Of a stretch of DNA of 64,000 nucleotides, positions 21,800 to 33,420 are shown piece by piece. The stretch lies in NCBI RefSeq assembly GCF_963675165.1, contig NC_087391.1, positions 4,266,646-4,330,645 on the forward strand, given 5' to 3'. Every line of letters begins with the position of its first letter. Positions within the stretch are counted from its first letter, which is position 1. Source of the stretch: Halichondria panicea. Its lineage: Eukaryota; Porifera; Demospongiae; Suberitida; Halichondriidae. The notes under the pieces were generated by a model. That model did no database searches, was not told where the DNA came from, and was given only the letters and a program-made list of their open reading frames with translations. The translations under genes and the position numbers were made by a program.

Positions 21800-24700
21800 T
21801 TACACTAGGCTCTCACTTCTATGAATAACGAAATCATCAGAGTCACATCTCGTAGCTATTTTGCAAGTCTTCACTTGGTTCACAGTTCTAAAACTCACGG
21901 CTTTCTTTATACCCTCCCCTGACGTGGTGGGACTGATAATCTTGTGCTCGTAATTCACTCTATTTATTCGATGCCTATTATCAGCCACCAAGTTTTTAGG
22001 CTGTCTGCTGACGGCCACATGTGCCAGGTACTCTTGCGACGGGAACCTCGGCCGCATACGGTGATACGCCTCAGGTGAGGGGGTGCGTCGTAGTGGTAAG
22101 GGGGCGGATTGCGTGGGTGTGCACTGCAAGTGCTGTGAGTGCGGGGAGGTCGCACGAGGACCCTGTCCGGCACTGTAACAGAGGGGAGACAAGTTTCTAG
22201 GTGGTGAGCGACTAGTGCTCCGAGAGGAGCTACTGATTGTGAGCTGATGAGGAGATTCGTTAGACGACCGACGGTTGGAGGAGCACATGTATTCATAGCC
22301 TGCCTCGTTCACTTTAATCATCGATGCTGTCATGGGTGTATGCTCGGCATCGGTCTCCAGCTGTGTCGTCACGGGCACCTTCTGGGCATGCTTGTTAGAG
22401 TCCTCTAACTGTGCTACCTTGTTGTGGCCTTGGGCATATTTGTGACTGCGTGAATCGAGAGAGCCACAGCTGTCGATCCTTCGTAGTGGGGTGTTGTTAC
22501 CGTTAACCTTCTCTTCGAGAACGGCGTAAGTGTGCTCGACAGTTGGTTGTATCGTACTTTGGTTTGATAGAATCAGACGATTTGAAACAGCCTGTAGGGG
22601 AAAAGAATTATAAGGTCAACAATGTATTGTATTCAGGGGGAAAACTACGACTGTTCTGGTGACAATGAATTGAAACAATGAAATGCATCATCAACTCCTG
22701 TACAATAATTATGCATTCTCAAGGAGACAAATCACATTGTTTGCATAGTAACCAAATATGTTCAAAGTAAGCCGAGCACAATGGGAAACACCCCGGCTCA
22801 CTAGTATACAATATCCTGGGTACTACAGAGAGATGTCTCCATTTATAGGGTAGCAAAGTCACGACAAAACATGCCCACCCATGTTTCTCAAAACAATAAT
22901 AATTATCTTCACAACTGAATCACACACCCCAAAACATCCATTAGTGTTCTGTTACATTACCACAACAATTATCAAAGAAGTAAAGTTCAAGTATACTGGC
23001 ATACCTTTATTTTCCTAGCCACACTCAGGGTGATATCTTGATCCTGTTCCAAGAAGAGCAGAATGGCTTCCTCTGGATCATGCACTTCAAATCCATTCAC
23101 CTAATGGAGAGGAACCATACATCATTGTAATTGCTGGCTTCACATGTGCTGTATATTGGTATGGTATTGCTCAATATGGTTGCTCAATGAGGACACCTGT
23201 TGGTATATACTCTGATTATAATTAGGTGAGCAAGTGCATGTGCTTAGCTAGCATAAACATCGGTTGTTCAATGGAAAGCATAAACATCCGTTGTTCAATG
23301 GAAATGCAAGGCTGCAAAAAGAGCACACTACCAAATGCTACCACACGCAAAAATACCCAGGGTAAAATGTGACCAGCCCTGACACAGCAACACGCGCACA
23401 CACACCCTGCATTTACTGTCTCAAACAACAGGGGCTCCACCTCAATGTTTGCCCATATCTCCCCCACTTATATAAAACAGGAACTCCCCCAGTGCATGTT
23501 ACAGTGGTTTGACTATACAGACACATGTGGTTTTACACCCTCCAAGATCAAATGCCTTACTGGAAGTTTAGACAAACCACAGACAATTATTCCCAAGCAA
23601 GGAGGTGGATAATTTAAGTGGTCTTTCCAGTAGCCAAGGGAAGATGTTGGAATTATTCTTTTAAGTTTTCACAAGTAAACTTGAGCTTCACAATTCCAGG
23701 AATTTTAGGTCTGAGAATCAAGCAGCTCTGGTTAGGATTCTCATTTACTAATGTTTTTAAAGAAGTTGCCAGAGCCTCATGATGCAATTCCATGCCAATC
23801 ACCAAATAAGTCCAAGTTGATAGGGGAAGCAGGGCTTACTCACTGTACATCTACCTAAGACAACAAATTAGTACTCATTTTTGTTGTGATAAGATGCTGC
23901 TAGATACAAAGTTCCTTTGAGCTTTCCCACAAAATGAATTCACTTAAGAATTGATAAAGTATTCAATTTCAACCTGTTGTCAGTAACTAATTTGATTCCC
24001 AGACTAGGCAAAAACAAACACTTCATACTGATAGCGTGCTGCGCAAGAATAGTCTAAGAATCTTAATTAGGGACTATTATGATTCTTATGGTGGGAACAG
24101 TTTAGCTTTAAGGAACACGTATCCATCTATTGTGTACTCACTTCAAAACAAATTACATTAAGCCAAATGAAACTTTCCCATTGTGTTTATATTCAACAAA
24201 GACTCCTACATACTCAAACGTACACAAAATGTTAATCTGTTTGGACGAGAAATAAACTAAAATTGTGTTTTCTAGTGATAGTGTTAGTTCTACTGTAACT
24301 AAAATTGTATTTTCTAGTAGATAGTGTTTGCACTGTAGGTCATTAGCACCCTCTATAGCACCTAGAGGGTGCTAATGACCGCTAAATGGTCACCTGATAG
24401 ATTAGGCGTAATGTAAGTCCCACAAATAATACAGCTGAGCTACTGTACTGTGTTGATTGAGAATTACCATCCAGACTGACCCACTAACACTATCACCCTT
24501 TGTATAAAGTTTGGTTGCTAGGCATTGGACTACACATACAGCTATACTCAATCACCGTGCACAAGACAGAATGACATGCAACTAAGCCAACACAGTAAGC
24601 ACAGTGCATTTCTGTAGCTACCACAACCACTTAGCCAACCACACAACAAACAAAGGGAGGTCCAGCCATTGTCAATGCCAATGCACGGTGGCTGACGTAG

Positions 24701-27700
24701 ACAGAGCTAGACTGGACTGTAGGCTGACACAGCCAAAGCCCACTTAATTTACTGAACTGCCTACACCCAGTATTTGTTTTTGTGTGGGCTATCAATACAA
24801 TGTGCATGTATGGGCATAAGCACTAGACCACAATGCCTTCCCTCTACGAAACCCCACTCAGTCTCTCCGCAGGTAATATGAAATTTAAAGCATGACTAAA
24901 TTTAAATCAGCCCCCCTTACAGCCAGATGCTAGACAAGTTTCAAACTTGCTAACAGTTTGTAGGGACCATTACAGTCAATACAGTAGAACACTCATCACT
25001 AATTGCAGCACTACGAGTACCTCTATTCACACACAAAGACTTGACTAAAGAGTAGCTGTTGCATTCACTCACCCTTCTGATAATGTCTCCACACTTCAGC
25101 CGGCCATCTTGATATGCCAGACCAGTGGGAAGAATCTGAGGAGAGAGAGAGAAAAGTATTATTAGAGGATCAAAGTGTACTTGCAAAGGCTAAACGTTTC
25201 AGAAAGAGATACATGAGAACCCTTCATGCATACCAGCATTTGTAAGCAGTATCTAGTTAAAATGTGCATATGGGGACTCTAATGATTTTGCCCTTAGATA
25301 GTGTTTCCGTCAACGATCTCTAATGACAGTTTAATGGTCCATAGCAACTGTTACTCGTGATTACACAAACAAGCAACCTAAGCAGGATCAATTTAGCGTC
25401 GAGCATCCTAATAGATCAGTTGTGATTACTCATTTGTGTGTGGCATGCTGACTTATAAGACACGGCAAAGGAAGTAACAGAAATGCTTTTGGATATGTTT
25501 ATACCTCACAAACATAGAGATATCCTTTGGCTGTCTTTGTGTCGTACCCTAGAGTAACTCCCAACTGGCTGGTACCATTCTTCTGTAGGTAGATGTCCTG
25601 CAAAGTAAAATAAGTTTCTTAAGAGCTGAACCAACACCATAGAATTATTCTAAACCCAGCATAAAAACTGTCTGTCATTATCACATCTAATCACTCTGAG
25701 TAGTTAGTTACCCTAACAACTACAAAGGCCACATGAAACATAAAAGAAGCCACCACAACAAACACAAATCAGCATGCAGACACCCTCATACAGTGTTGTT
25801 GCAACTAAGACAACATAAGGGGGCAGGTACAGGTTGATTCAACAAGTCTCTAACAACCCACAAGTCTAACAACCCACATCACCACTAATGCTATTGAGTC
25901 TGTGTAAACAAATCTAAACTACATCTGCTTAGCAGAAGGGAGCACACATTTAACTGTTTTGTATAACTCCAGCCGAAACAAAGTCAAAATTCAACAATAA
26001 TTGTGGGAGCAAAACAATCGTGGGAGCATAAGTTTATTCAACTCAAATCACTTTCAATTTTAGAATAAACCGAGCAACACTAAACAGTCAAATTGTACAA
26101 ACACTCACCTCTACTTCATATTCTCCCTCAATCCTACAGTTACTTCTAGTGTCAGCTTTACTCGTACCCACAAAAACATTATCAGACTCTTCCTTCTTGC
26201 GTGATTTCAAGAAATTCTTGAGCATTTCTTTCTCTGTCCGATAAGACTGTCGCAAGTTAGACAGCCGCTCAAATGGGACGTCTTCTGTAAATTCCACCAC
26301 TTCCTCTTGTTCCTTGAACATTCTCATTTTGTCTTTCTGGTGCTCGGGTGAGTTACTGCTTCCACTGGATAGTCCACTGTCCTTACTGCCTTTCTCTCCA
26401 GGGTGAGTGGTGTTAGAATTCACAATGGGGTATTCGATATGCTGTGGTTCACTAGACGAAAAAGCTCTTTGTTTCGTTTTCAGCAAGTCTCTTTCAGATA
26501 CTTGCCCAGCTCTTGGTCTATGGCTACCAGTTGGAAAGTTCTCTCTCAAGATTCCGGTAGTTATGAATTGAGAAAAGTCGTCTTGCTGGGAGAGATTTTG
26601 ACTCAGTTGCTGATCAGCGTACATTATTTCATCGTAGATGTGGTCTTGAGAGACCTCTGTCTGTTTTGAGGGGGGTACAAGCCCGCGAAGGATCGTCAAG
26701 GTGACCAGTTGCTTGTCCTTAATGCGAGCGACAGCTTCTTGTGGAGGGATGGCAGTGAGGTTGTAGTAGTCAACCTAAATGACAAACATATTTTCTCAGG
26801 TCACATTCTTGGAATATTTTTCACACAACATTACACAATATTTGGATATAGCACCAACCAGGAGTGCATGAATACACCAACACATGCCATATTCATACAT
26901 GCACGCATGTGGTACTTCAATCGAGCATTTAACTAAATTCATTTGTGTACGATGAGGTAAGAATGTCCTTTAAGCTACATCATAGCTCTAGCCTAAACAT
27001 TAGAGCTTTTATGGAGACAGATAATCACAAACAACCTTATAAAAAACATTTACGTATGCATCACTGCACGCACCTGCACAATTCTGTCTCCGGGTTTCAA
27101 TCCCGCTTTCCAGGCTAGACTGTCTTTATTTACCCCTTTCACATAGAAACTGGTTGGCGTCCCGTCTGGTGTCTAACGAGGAAGGCGTAAAAAACAATTT
27201 AGCAACTTGATGAGCGTGTGGGTGTGAAGTGGTTAAATGGTGTGTGTTGGCACACTAGTGTGAATCACGCTAAGAGTGCAAATGCAAAGGAATAGGAACT
27301 TTTACTATTGTTGCACTCTGAAATTACCTTTTCTCCAGAACCCAGTACGAGCCCCAAAGACTCTCTTGGCTTTGTTCTCTTCAAACGATAAGTATGCTGG
27401 GACTGCATTCTCTGCAGATATACAATAGCAAAAAAATGATGGCAATCCAGTAATGAATACAGCTAAGCATTGTTCAGTTTCTTCTAGCTCAGAGCCTGAG
27501 GCATGCATGCTGAATTGCAAAGCTAGTTTGAGTCTAACTTGCATGCAGACTAGACCTTACCATTGGCTTTGGAACTGTTATAGGCTTGTTGACAACAGAA
27601 GGAGATTTCTTAGTGAGTCCAGATAACTTCAACCCTCCAAATCCAAAGCTGCTGTTTGATTTGCGTTGCTTTACTAGTTTGGAACGTTGTGCAGTGGATC

Positions 27701-28178
27701 TTTTGTCCTTCTCACTCTCACTTACAATTCCTGACAACAAATGGTGCCTGTTTTTTGACTTGGAATGGGATGCTTCCTCAGGTTGAGACAAACTGAAGTT
27801 GAAGATTGAAAAGCTGCGAGTTTTTCCAAGAATTGACAATTTTTTAGAGTAGTGACAAGTTAGCTCATGCAACTCTTTATCTGCAAGTTTGAGAATAGCT
27901 TTGCAGCCGACTTTAGTATACTTGCAACTGGTTATCAGACAGGAAATCTGTTTGTCAATATGAGACGCCCTATGCAACGCTTCAACCTCAACTTCCCCGC
28001 ATCTAGCTGGACAAACTCCGTACTCGTCTATCCATGCATGAATACACTTGCGGCAGAATACATGACCGCAAGCAGTCGCCCTTGGATCTTTGAGAACATT
28101 ACCACAAATACCACAGACTAGGTAGGCGTCTATAGGTTCCGCAAACCACTCCAAAGGGTACCCACTGTTTGTCATCAT
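21800..28178 (-). CDS. PDZRN3/4-like RING-TRAF-zinc-finger-PDZ ubiquitin ligase
   Basis: Eight exons (28178-27561, 27411-27328, 27172-27074, 26774-26109, 25597-25505, 25135-25073, 23100-23005, 22591-21800) join in phase 0 throughout to 836 residues. A RING finger spans residues 22-60 with the spacing CGICG, ATACGHVFCRKC and the unusual last pair CPARC, which PDZRN3 also has. A TRAF-type zinc finger follows at about 79-110. PDZ1 spans about 207-295 (ESLGLVLG loop) and PDZ2 about 490-573 (SQLGVTLG loop). Residues 296-489 and 574-836 are Ser-rich linkers. The C-terminus, SESLV, fits a class I PDZ ligand (S-x-V). By homology it is an E3 ligase that targets membrane or junction proteins bound by its PDZ domains. 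The start chosen is the first ATG of a double ATG; LNX proteins were considered but have four PDZ domains. Confidence 0.85.
24338..24380. repeat. Perfect 17-bp hairpin in a PDZRN-like intron
   Basis: ggtcattagcaccctct and its exact reverse complement are separated by 9 bases. It follows a diverged duplication containing actaaaattgt and ttttctagt (about 24258-24330). The stem is short for a microRNA precursor; a foldback element is likelier. Confidence 0.7.
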
Positions 28179-28599
28179 TGTTGTCTGGGATCTGATCAAC
28201 TTTTGTTGCAACAAGTTTCTTTTTGGCTAGCTAGCTACACTTTCTTTGATTCCGAGTCGCACTGAGATGAGCGTAGAATGTGCGGTATTATCAGACTAAG
28301 GACATGAAGCACTATAAGAGAAAGAAGTAATTAGAAATTCCATAGTTGGTAAATCAGTTGGTTGCAGCTTAGACACTTAATTGGCCATAATAAATACGGT
28401 ATGTCTATAAGTCTTTATATGTACTTGACCTCTACAGAGCGAATGGTCGATTGCACAAAGTGAGCAATTTCATTACTGAGAGGGATGAGTTGGTATGATG
28501 GAATGGTGATGATTCATTTAGTGTGTGCACAGCAGAATATGCATCAGTCTCTGCACCTGTCACATAATATTATGCGTTGGCTCTTGCTCACTGGTCATC

Positions 28600-28812
28600 A
28601 ATTGGTGTGTGCCTTACCTTTTTCACCAACAGTTGAAGTTGTTGATTGTCTGAGCGAAGTTTACTGTTTTCCGAATGTAAGGTTGAGTGACATCATCTCA
28701 TGCTAATTAGTGTTCTCGCAAACAATGATTGTGTTCCTGCTGTTGACGTATTGCATCCTGTGCCAGTCCCATGCATGCATCTCTCTCAGCCTCCTCTGAT
28801 TCAGTGTCCAGG
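28600..28812 (-). pseudogene. Inverted relic of the NHR-kinase gene, coiled-coil exon
   Basis: Read on the minus strand from 28812, this matches the start of exon 3 of the gene at 30810 (acc. ggacactgaatcagaggagg, then ggactggcacaggatgca) and, near 28620-28665, its coiled-coil part (ctcagacaatcaacaactt). It is frameshifted and fragmentary. It is head to head with the plus-strand relic that begins at 28806, so the two form an imperfect inverted repeat. Confidence 0.65.
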
Positions 28813-29690
28813 TACAACACTGACCCAGAGAGGAGGCTGAGAAAGATCGGACTGGCACAGGATGCAAGACATCAACAGCGGGAACACAATCATTCGTTAC
28901 CAGTGTGCAAACAAACAGCTAATGACTGTTTTACAGATATCCTCGGCAACCGTTCCAGCAACTGTCAGGAGCTAGGTATTGTTTTAGCAGGTGTCACCAG
29001 AGGAGGTGTCTATTAGAGAGGACGAGATTCTTAGCCAAGGGGCCTGGGTTAGGGTTAGGGTACCTTTAGAGAAACAACGGTAGCCGTCAAACAAGTGTAT
29101 CCTGAATTCTTATGACAGAAAACGGTAGATCGAATTTGTCGTAAGACTCGAACCATGGCTCAGATTTGCCACCCCAACCTTGTAAGATTGATTATGATTT
29201 TCCTCTTTGTTGCTGCCGCCCTCAACGAGCAAAAAGGTTCCATGATTGTCACAGAACTTCTGGATACGTCTCTACGTTCTGTCTACCAGGACAATTGTGT
29301 TGGTCCCAATAAGCGAAGGATCTTTGGAGATCTTCTCAGCTCTGGTTTATCTCCACTGACAGAGGGGACCCGTCATCTACAGAAATGTCCTCCTTCTCTC
29401 TCTATCCAACAACAAATAGTTTGCCAAACCAACCTATAGCCTCACCCTTGCCCAACACCACAACAAACGAAGATTGATGTGTACATGTAGTTTGGGAGTG
29501 CTTGCTTTAATTGTGTGGTAACTCAAAAATGTATGCTATCGACCAATTTGTATGGCCAGGGCTCTACCCACTCATCACCTCCTGCGTCTCTCATTCCCTT
29601 CAGGACAGACCTTCCATGCAATGGACACTGTGCAACAGCACTTCAGAAATTAGACTTGGAATCTTAGAACATTAATTTTAGTGTCATGTG
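28806..29690 (+). pseudogene. Decayed copy of the NHR-kinase gene, exon 3
   Basis: This stretch follows the exon at 31522-32756 in order: YNTDPERRLRKIGLAQDA, then the segment before the glycine loop, VAVKQVYPE, MAQI-HPNLV, TELLDTSLRSVYQDN, GPNKRRIFGD, to the 3' end, and continues into matching downstream DNA (acattaattttagtgtcatg). It has lost most of the coiled coil and carries several stops and frameshifts. It keeps a CAA codon where the better copy has TGA. The NHR exons are absent. Confidence 0.85.
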
Positions 29691-30809
29691 AACATAATTA
29701 TCACTAGTACCCCATTTCATTGTGGATAATGCAATTTACAGCAATTCTTTTTAGCCAGTGACTGGGGCCATCAATTAGTACTAGATTTGAATGTGGTGAT
29801 GTCACTAGAATTAGGGTGAGACGGTACCAAATGAGACTACTTTTAAATTATTTAATTGTAACGCACGTAATTATAACAGGAGTGCCTGAGTATTGATTAT
29901 AGTAATAGCACACTATATACACTTCTCTATTATGTATTTCCCCCCTAAAATAAATTTGGAGTTATGTGTACGGAGAAAATATTTTAATTGACCAACTTAA
30001 GTGGGTGCATGTGAAACTATTTGTAGTAAAATTCACTGGTATCTGTTAATACCACACAGAGTAAACTGTTTTTGTAGACAGAAAGGGCTGTATTTATAAG
30101 ATATGCCATATAATTATATGTAGCCAATTGTGTTTTGTACTAGCCCCCTGTCTTCGAAACATTTAGAATTAGCTGCAAAACAAAGCATGTTCACATGCAT
30201 GCTTTAAAAAATTGGTTCACTATATAGGACACTACCATAATTATACCATGCAACAAGAAACGATATTATACAAGCAGGGATAGATCAGCAACTTCTAACT
30301 AGAGAAATCTTGCTAGCTGCATATGATAAAACTGCAATGTTATGCTCAACATCTATATTTTTAGCGTTAATGAAATGTTGAACATACATTTAAACTCTAA
30401 TACTTGTAACTTGCATACATGGTTTTGCGCCTGATTTTGTAATCTAGGCCTAGCAAGGTCTTAAACATACCATTTTGTTACGTTTTAAGCGCATGAGTCC
30501 TAGCTAGGTACATTTATCGAAACATGTACACATACATGTAGATCTAGATACTATAAATTAGTATCTATGATGCACATGTATATATAATTATTATTTTCAA
30601 TATTTCCTAGTTTTCTTCCTGAATACAGTAGATCTATAGTATAGTAAGACAGGTACAAAACATTTTGATGGTCACAGTGCAGTGAGTCTTGACTGGCTCT
30701 TGTTGGATACTCATAGAGTGTTACTATCTCTAGCCAATCAGATTGCAGGAGGCCCCAGAGCTCGAAGAGCGCCAACTGAGGGGGCAGGGCTAGTGGTACT
30801 TTTGAAGAG
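29691..30809. other. Region upstream of the NHR-kinase gene
   Basis: About 1.1 kb of AT-rich DNA with no exon I can support. It presumably includes the promoter of the gene starting at 30810. Confidence 0.5.
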
Positions 30810-32060
30810 ATGGCTACAATAAATGTTTTGTTCGGTGGAGTGCAATGGAGCAGCTCTCGCGTTACCTTCCATAGAAACACGGGGAGGAATATCAAGCTTA
30901 AAAGGACCAACACGGTAGCCACTAATACCGAGAGCTTCAACAATGCTCTAGTATTCACTAGTGAGCCAGTAGTTGCTGGGCAGATGCTCAAGGTCACTGT
31001 GACAGAGACCCATGATTTCGATTGGGCTGGTGGAATGGTGAGAGCTCATGCTCATTAGTGTGTGCATGGTTTTAGCTAGCTATATAATCTACACCAAGTA
31101 AATATCGCCACACTTTCTCGTTTATAGAATATCGGTTTTACTGGAGAGAACCCGGAGGATTCGATGCTGACACAGTGTGTGAGGTTGCTATGGCTAAAGG
31201 AGCACAAGCATTTACTGTGTACTAACGTCAATAATCTCCGTTACCAGAATATGGAACTCTGTAAGCTGAATTTCAACACTCATGAATTTCGGGTAGGTGA
31301 TTCCTTAGGAATTATGATGACGCTAGACAAAGGGTTCCACTGGTTTTTGAACGGTGTTTGGGGAGGGTCTTTTCGTGTGGAGGACTACCCCCTGAACCAA
31401 CCAATGTGGGGGGTCGTGGACGTGTATGGACCGTGTAGGCAGGTGAAGGCAGAGATTTCCACTGGTAAGCTATTACTTACACTGTATGTGTAGTCTACAT
31501 CTGTTCACTCCTCCCTCCCAGTGTCCAAGTACAACCTTGACTCAGAGAGGAGACTGAGAGAGATGGGACTAGTGCAGGATGCAAGACCTCAAGTAGCGGG
31601 AACACAGTCATTCTTCAGAGGAATACTAGGAATCGGATCAACTAACCCACGAAATAGTGTAACTAAAACAGTCTCAACTTTACATTTGGAAAATGGTCAA
31701 CTTCAGCAACAGCTCACGCAATCATGCTCAGACAATCAACAGCTTCGACGAGAGGTGGAAGAAAAAGGCCAAGAAAACATTCACTTACAGCAACAACTTA
31801 CACATGCCAACGGACAGTTAATAAGAGCCAATACAGAGAACTATCAGCTGATAGCGACCCTCAGAGGGCAAATAGACGTCCTCCAACAAAGAATGGCTTC
31901 TCAATCAGCAGCCAACTGTTTCAGTAATCCTCAGGAGGTGGAGTTTTGGCAGGTGTCACCAGAGGAGGTGTCTATTAGAGAAGACGAGATTCTTGGCCGA
32001 GGGGCCTGGGGCTACGTTGCCAGAGGAACCTTTAGAGGAACAACGGTGGCTGTCAAATGA
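30810..32060 (+). CDS. Neuralized (NHR)-coiled-coil-TKL kinase, cut short by an in-frame stop
   Basis: Exons 30810-31037, 31128-31464 and 31522-32060 join in phase to 367 residues. Residues 1-185 form a Neuralized homology repeat: VTFHRNTGRNIKLKRTN, then NALVFTSEP, GFHWFLNGVWGG and MWGVVDVYGPC are characteristic. Residues 190-330 are Gln-rich and coiled-coil-like, with heptads around LQQQLTQ and LQQQLTH. A kinase glycine loop (GRGAWGYVARG) and the lysine in VAVK follow, and then TGA at 32058-32060. The decayed copy at 28806 has CAA there, so TGA looks like a fresh nonsense change. As read, the product is NHR plus coiled coil with a vestige of kinase. NHR domains bind protein or lipid partners; an NHR-kinase fusion is not one I can match to a named protein. 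Confidence 0.8.
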
Positions 32061-32756
32061 GTGTATCCTGAAATCCTACGACAAACGACGTTAGATAGAA
32101 TTCGTCGTGAGATTCGCACCATGGCTCAGATTCGTCATCCCAACCTTGTCCTCTTTGTTGCTGCTGTCCTCAATGAGCAAATAGGTCCGATGATCGTCAC
32201 AGAACTCCTGGATACGTCTCTACGTTCTGCCTACCAGGACAATCGTATTGGTCCCAACAAACGAAGGATCTTTGGAGACATCTCCTCAGCTCTGGTTTAT
32301 CTCCACCGACAGAGGGAACCCATCATCCACAGAGATGTGAGCTCTGCTAATGTCCTCCTTCTCTCTTTACCCAACAACAAATGGCTTGCCAAACTCTCTG
32401 ACTTTGGATCAGCCAACCTAGCTCGAGATGCCACTACTCCTGGAGAAGGTGCTATCCTGTACACTGCCCCTGAGGCCTTTCCTCAAGCTCCGCATTCACC
32501 TCAACCACAACCACAACAGACGACAAAGATCGATGTGTACAGTTTTGGGGTGCTTGCTTGTGAAGTGGTGGCTCAAACGTTTCCAAAATCTGAACTTTTT
32601 CTTCGTCTGCTATCGAGAATGGAAGGTGTATGGCCAGAGTTCCACCCACTCATCACCTCCTGCGTCTCTCACTTCCTTCAGGACAGACCCTCCATGCATG
32701 GACACTGTGCTACAGACTATCAAACGATTGGGCTGGGAGCCTTAGGACATTAATTT
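32061..32756 (+). pseudogene. TKL kinase domain downstream of the in-frame stop
   Basis: The frame continues without interruption after the TGA for about 230 codons and carries the rest of a kinase domain: IIHRDVSSANVLLL (catalytic loop), LSDFGSANLA (DFG), YTAPEAF (APE) and DVYSFGVLA. All catalytic landmarks are kept, so decay is recent. Near 32695 the reading frame of the expected C-terminus (TVLQTIKRLGWEP) lies in another frame after ATGC-ATGG, which looks like a 4-bp duplication. The domain can be translated with the NHR part only if the stop is bypassed or is an allele or assembly error. Confidence 0.75.
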
Positions 32757-33420
32757 TTAGTGTCATGTGAATAATTCTTTTCAGCCTCAGGCATTGAATT
32801 ATTATTTTCCCCTTTCCATTGTGATGGTGTAGTTAATTTGAGTATAGTTGGTATGCACATTCTCAGCAGCACCACTGCACTATACAGTTTCATGTGTACA
32901 CAACGAGTGATGCAAGCTGCGTGCGCTGTGCTAATGCCTCTCGCCATGTTTTACTTTTGCTCAAAAAGTATTTTAGTGTCATGTGCATAATTGGTTCCCC
33001 CCTTTCTAAATATCAACATAATTATTACAACAGTTTCTACATGTTACATGTTTAACTAGTCTACAGTCACTTGTCAGTGCATGTCATAGAACAAGAGCAT
33101 TTAGTATTCCTTGCTTGACATTAACCCCCTCTCCCTACAGTAGATTGTGCTGTGAAGGAAGGGGACAGCCCACTCTGTATAAATCTCATGGATAGATCAT
33201 CTTCTTATCTATGTATAAATGCAGTTGCAATTTGTTACTTATAGCATGCATTACCATTACCAAATGGCATTCGGGGCGGTGTACTTATAAAAAGCAAAAA
33301 TCCGCCCTGGGAAAATGAATCTTTGGCGGGTACATTGTTCGCTCAGGTTTATAGGTGGAGTGCTAGTGTTAGGAGTGTCACCAGGCAAGCTAAAGAGGGA
33401 GCTGTGTGGTCTGGCACAAA
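32757..33420. other. Intergenic region with claspin promoter
   Basis: No exon is seen. The last 150 bp should contain the claspin promoter, including an E2F-like site (separate entry). Confidence 0.5.
33322..33330 (+). promoter_or_regulatory. E2F-like site upstream of claspin
   Basis: TTTGGCGGG lies 91 bp before the claspin ATG and fits the E2F core TTTSSCGS. Claspin is a G1/S-induced E2F target in vertebrates, so the position is suggestive. A second GC-rich string (atccgccctggg) lies just upstream. This is inference from motif and position. Confidence 0.45.

Noticed and set aside
24338-24380. Hairpin as a microRNA precursor
   Set aside because: The 17-bp stem is shorter than expected for animal or sponge precursors, and it abuts a local repeat.
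32058-32060. TGA in the kinase read as selenocysteine or another recoded residue
   Set aside because: The older copy has CAA (Gln) at this site, there is no reason for selenocysteine after the VAVK lysine, and no recoding element is apparent.
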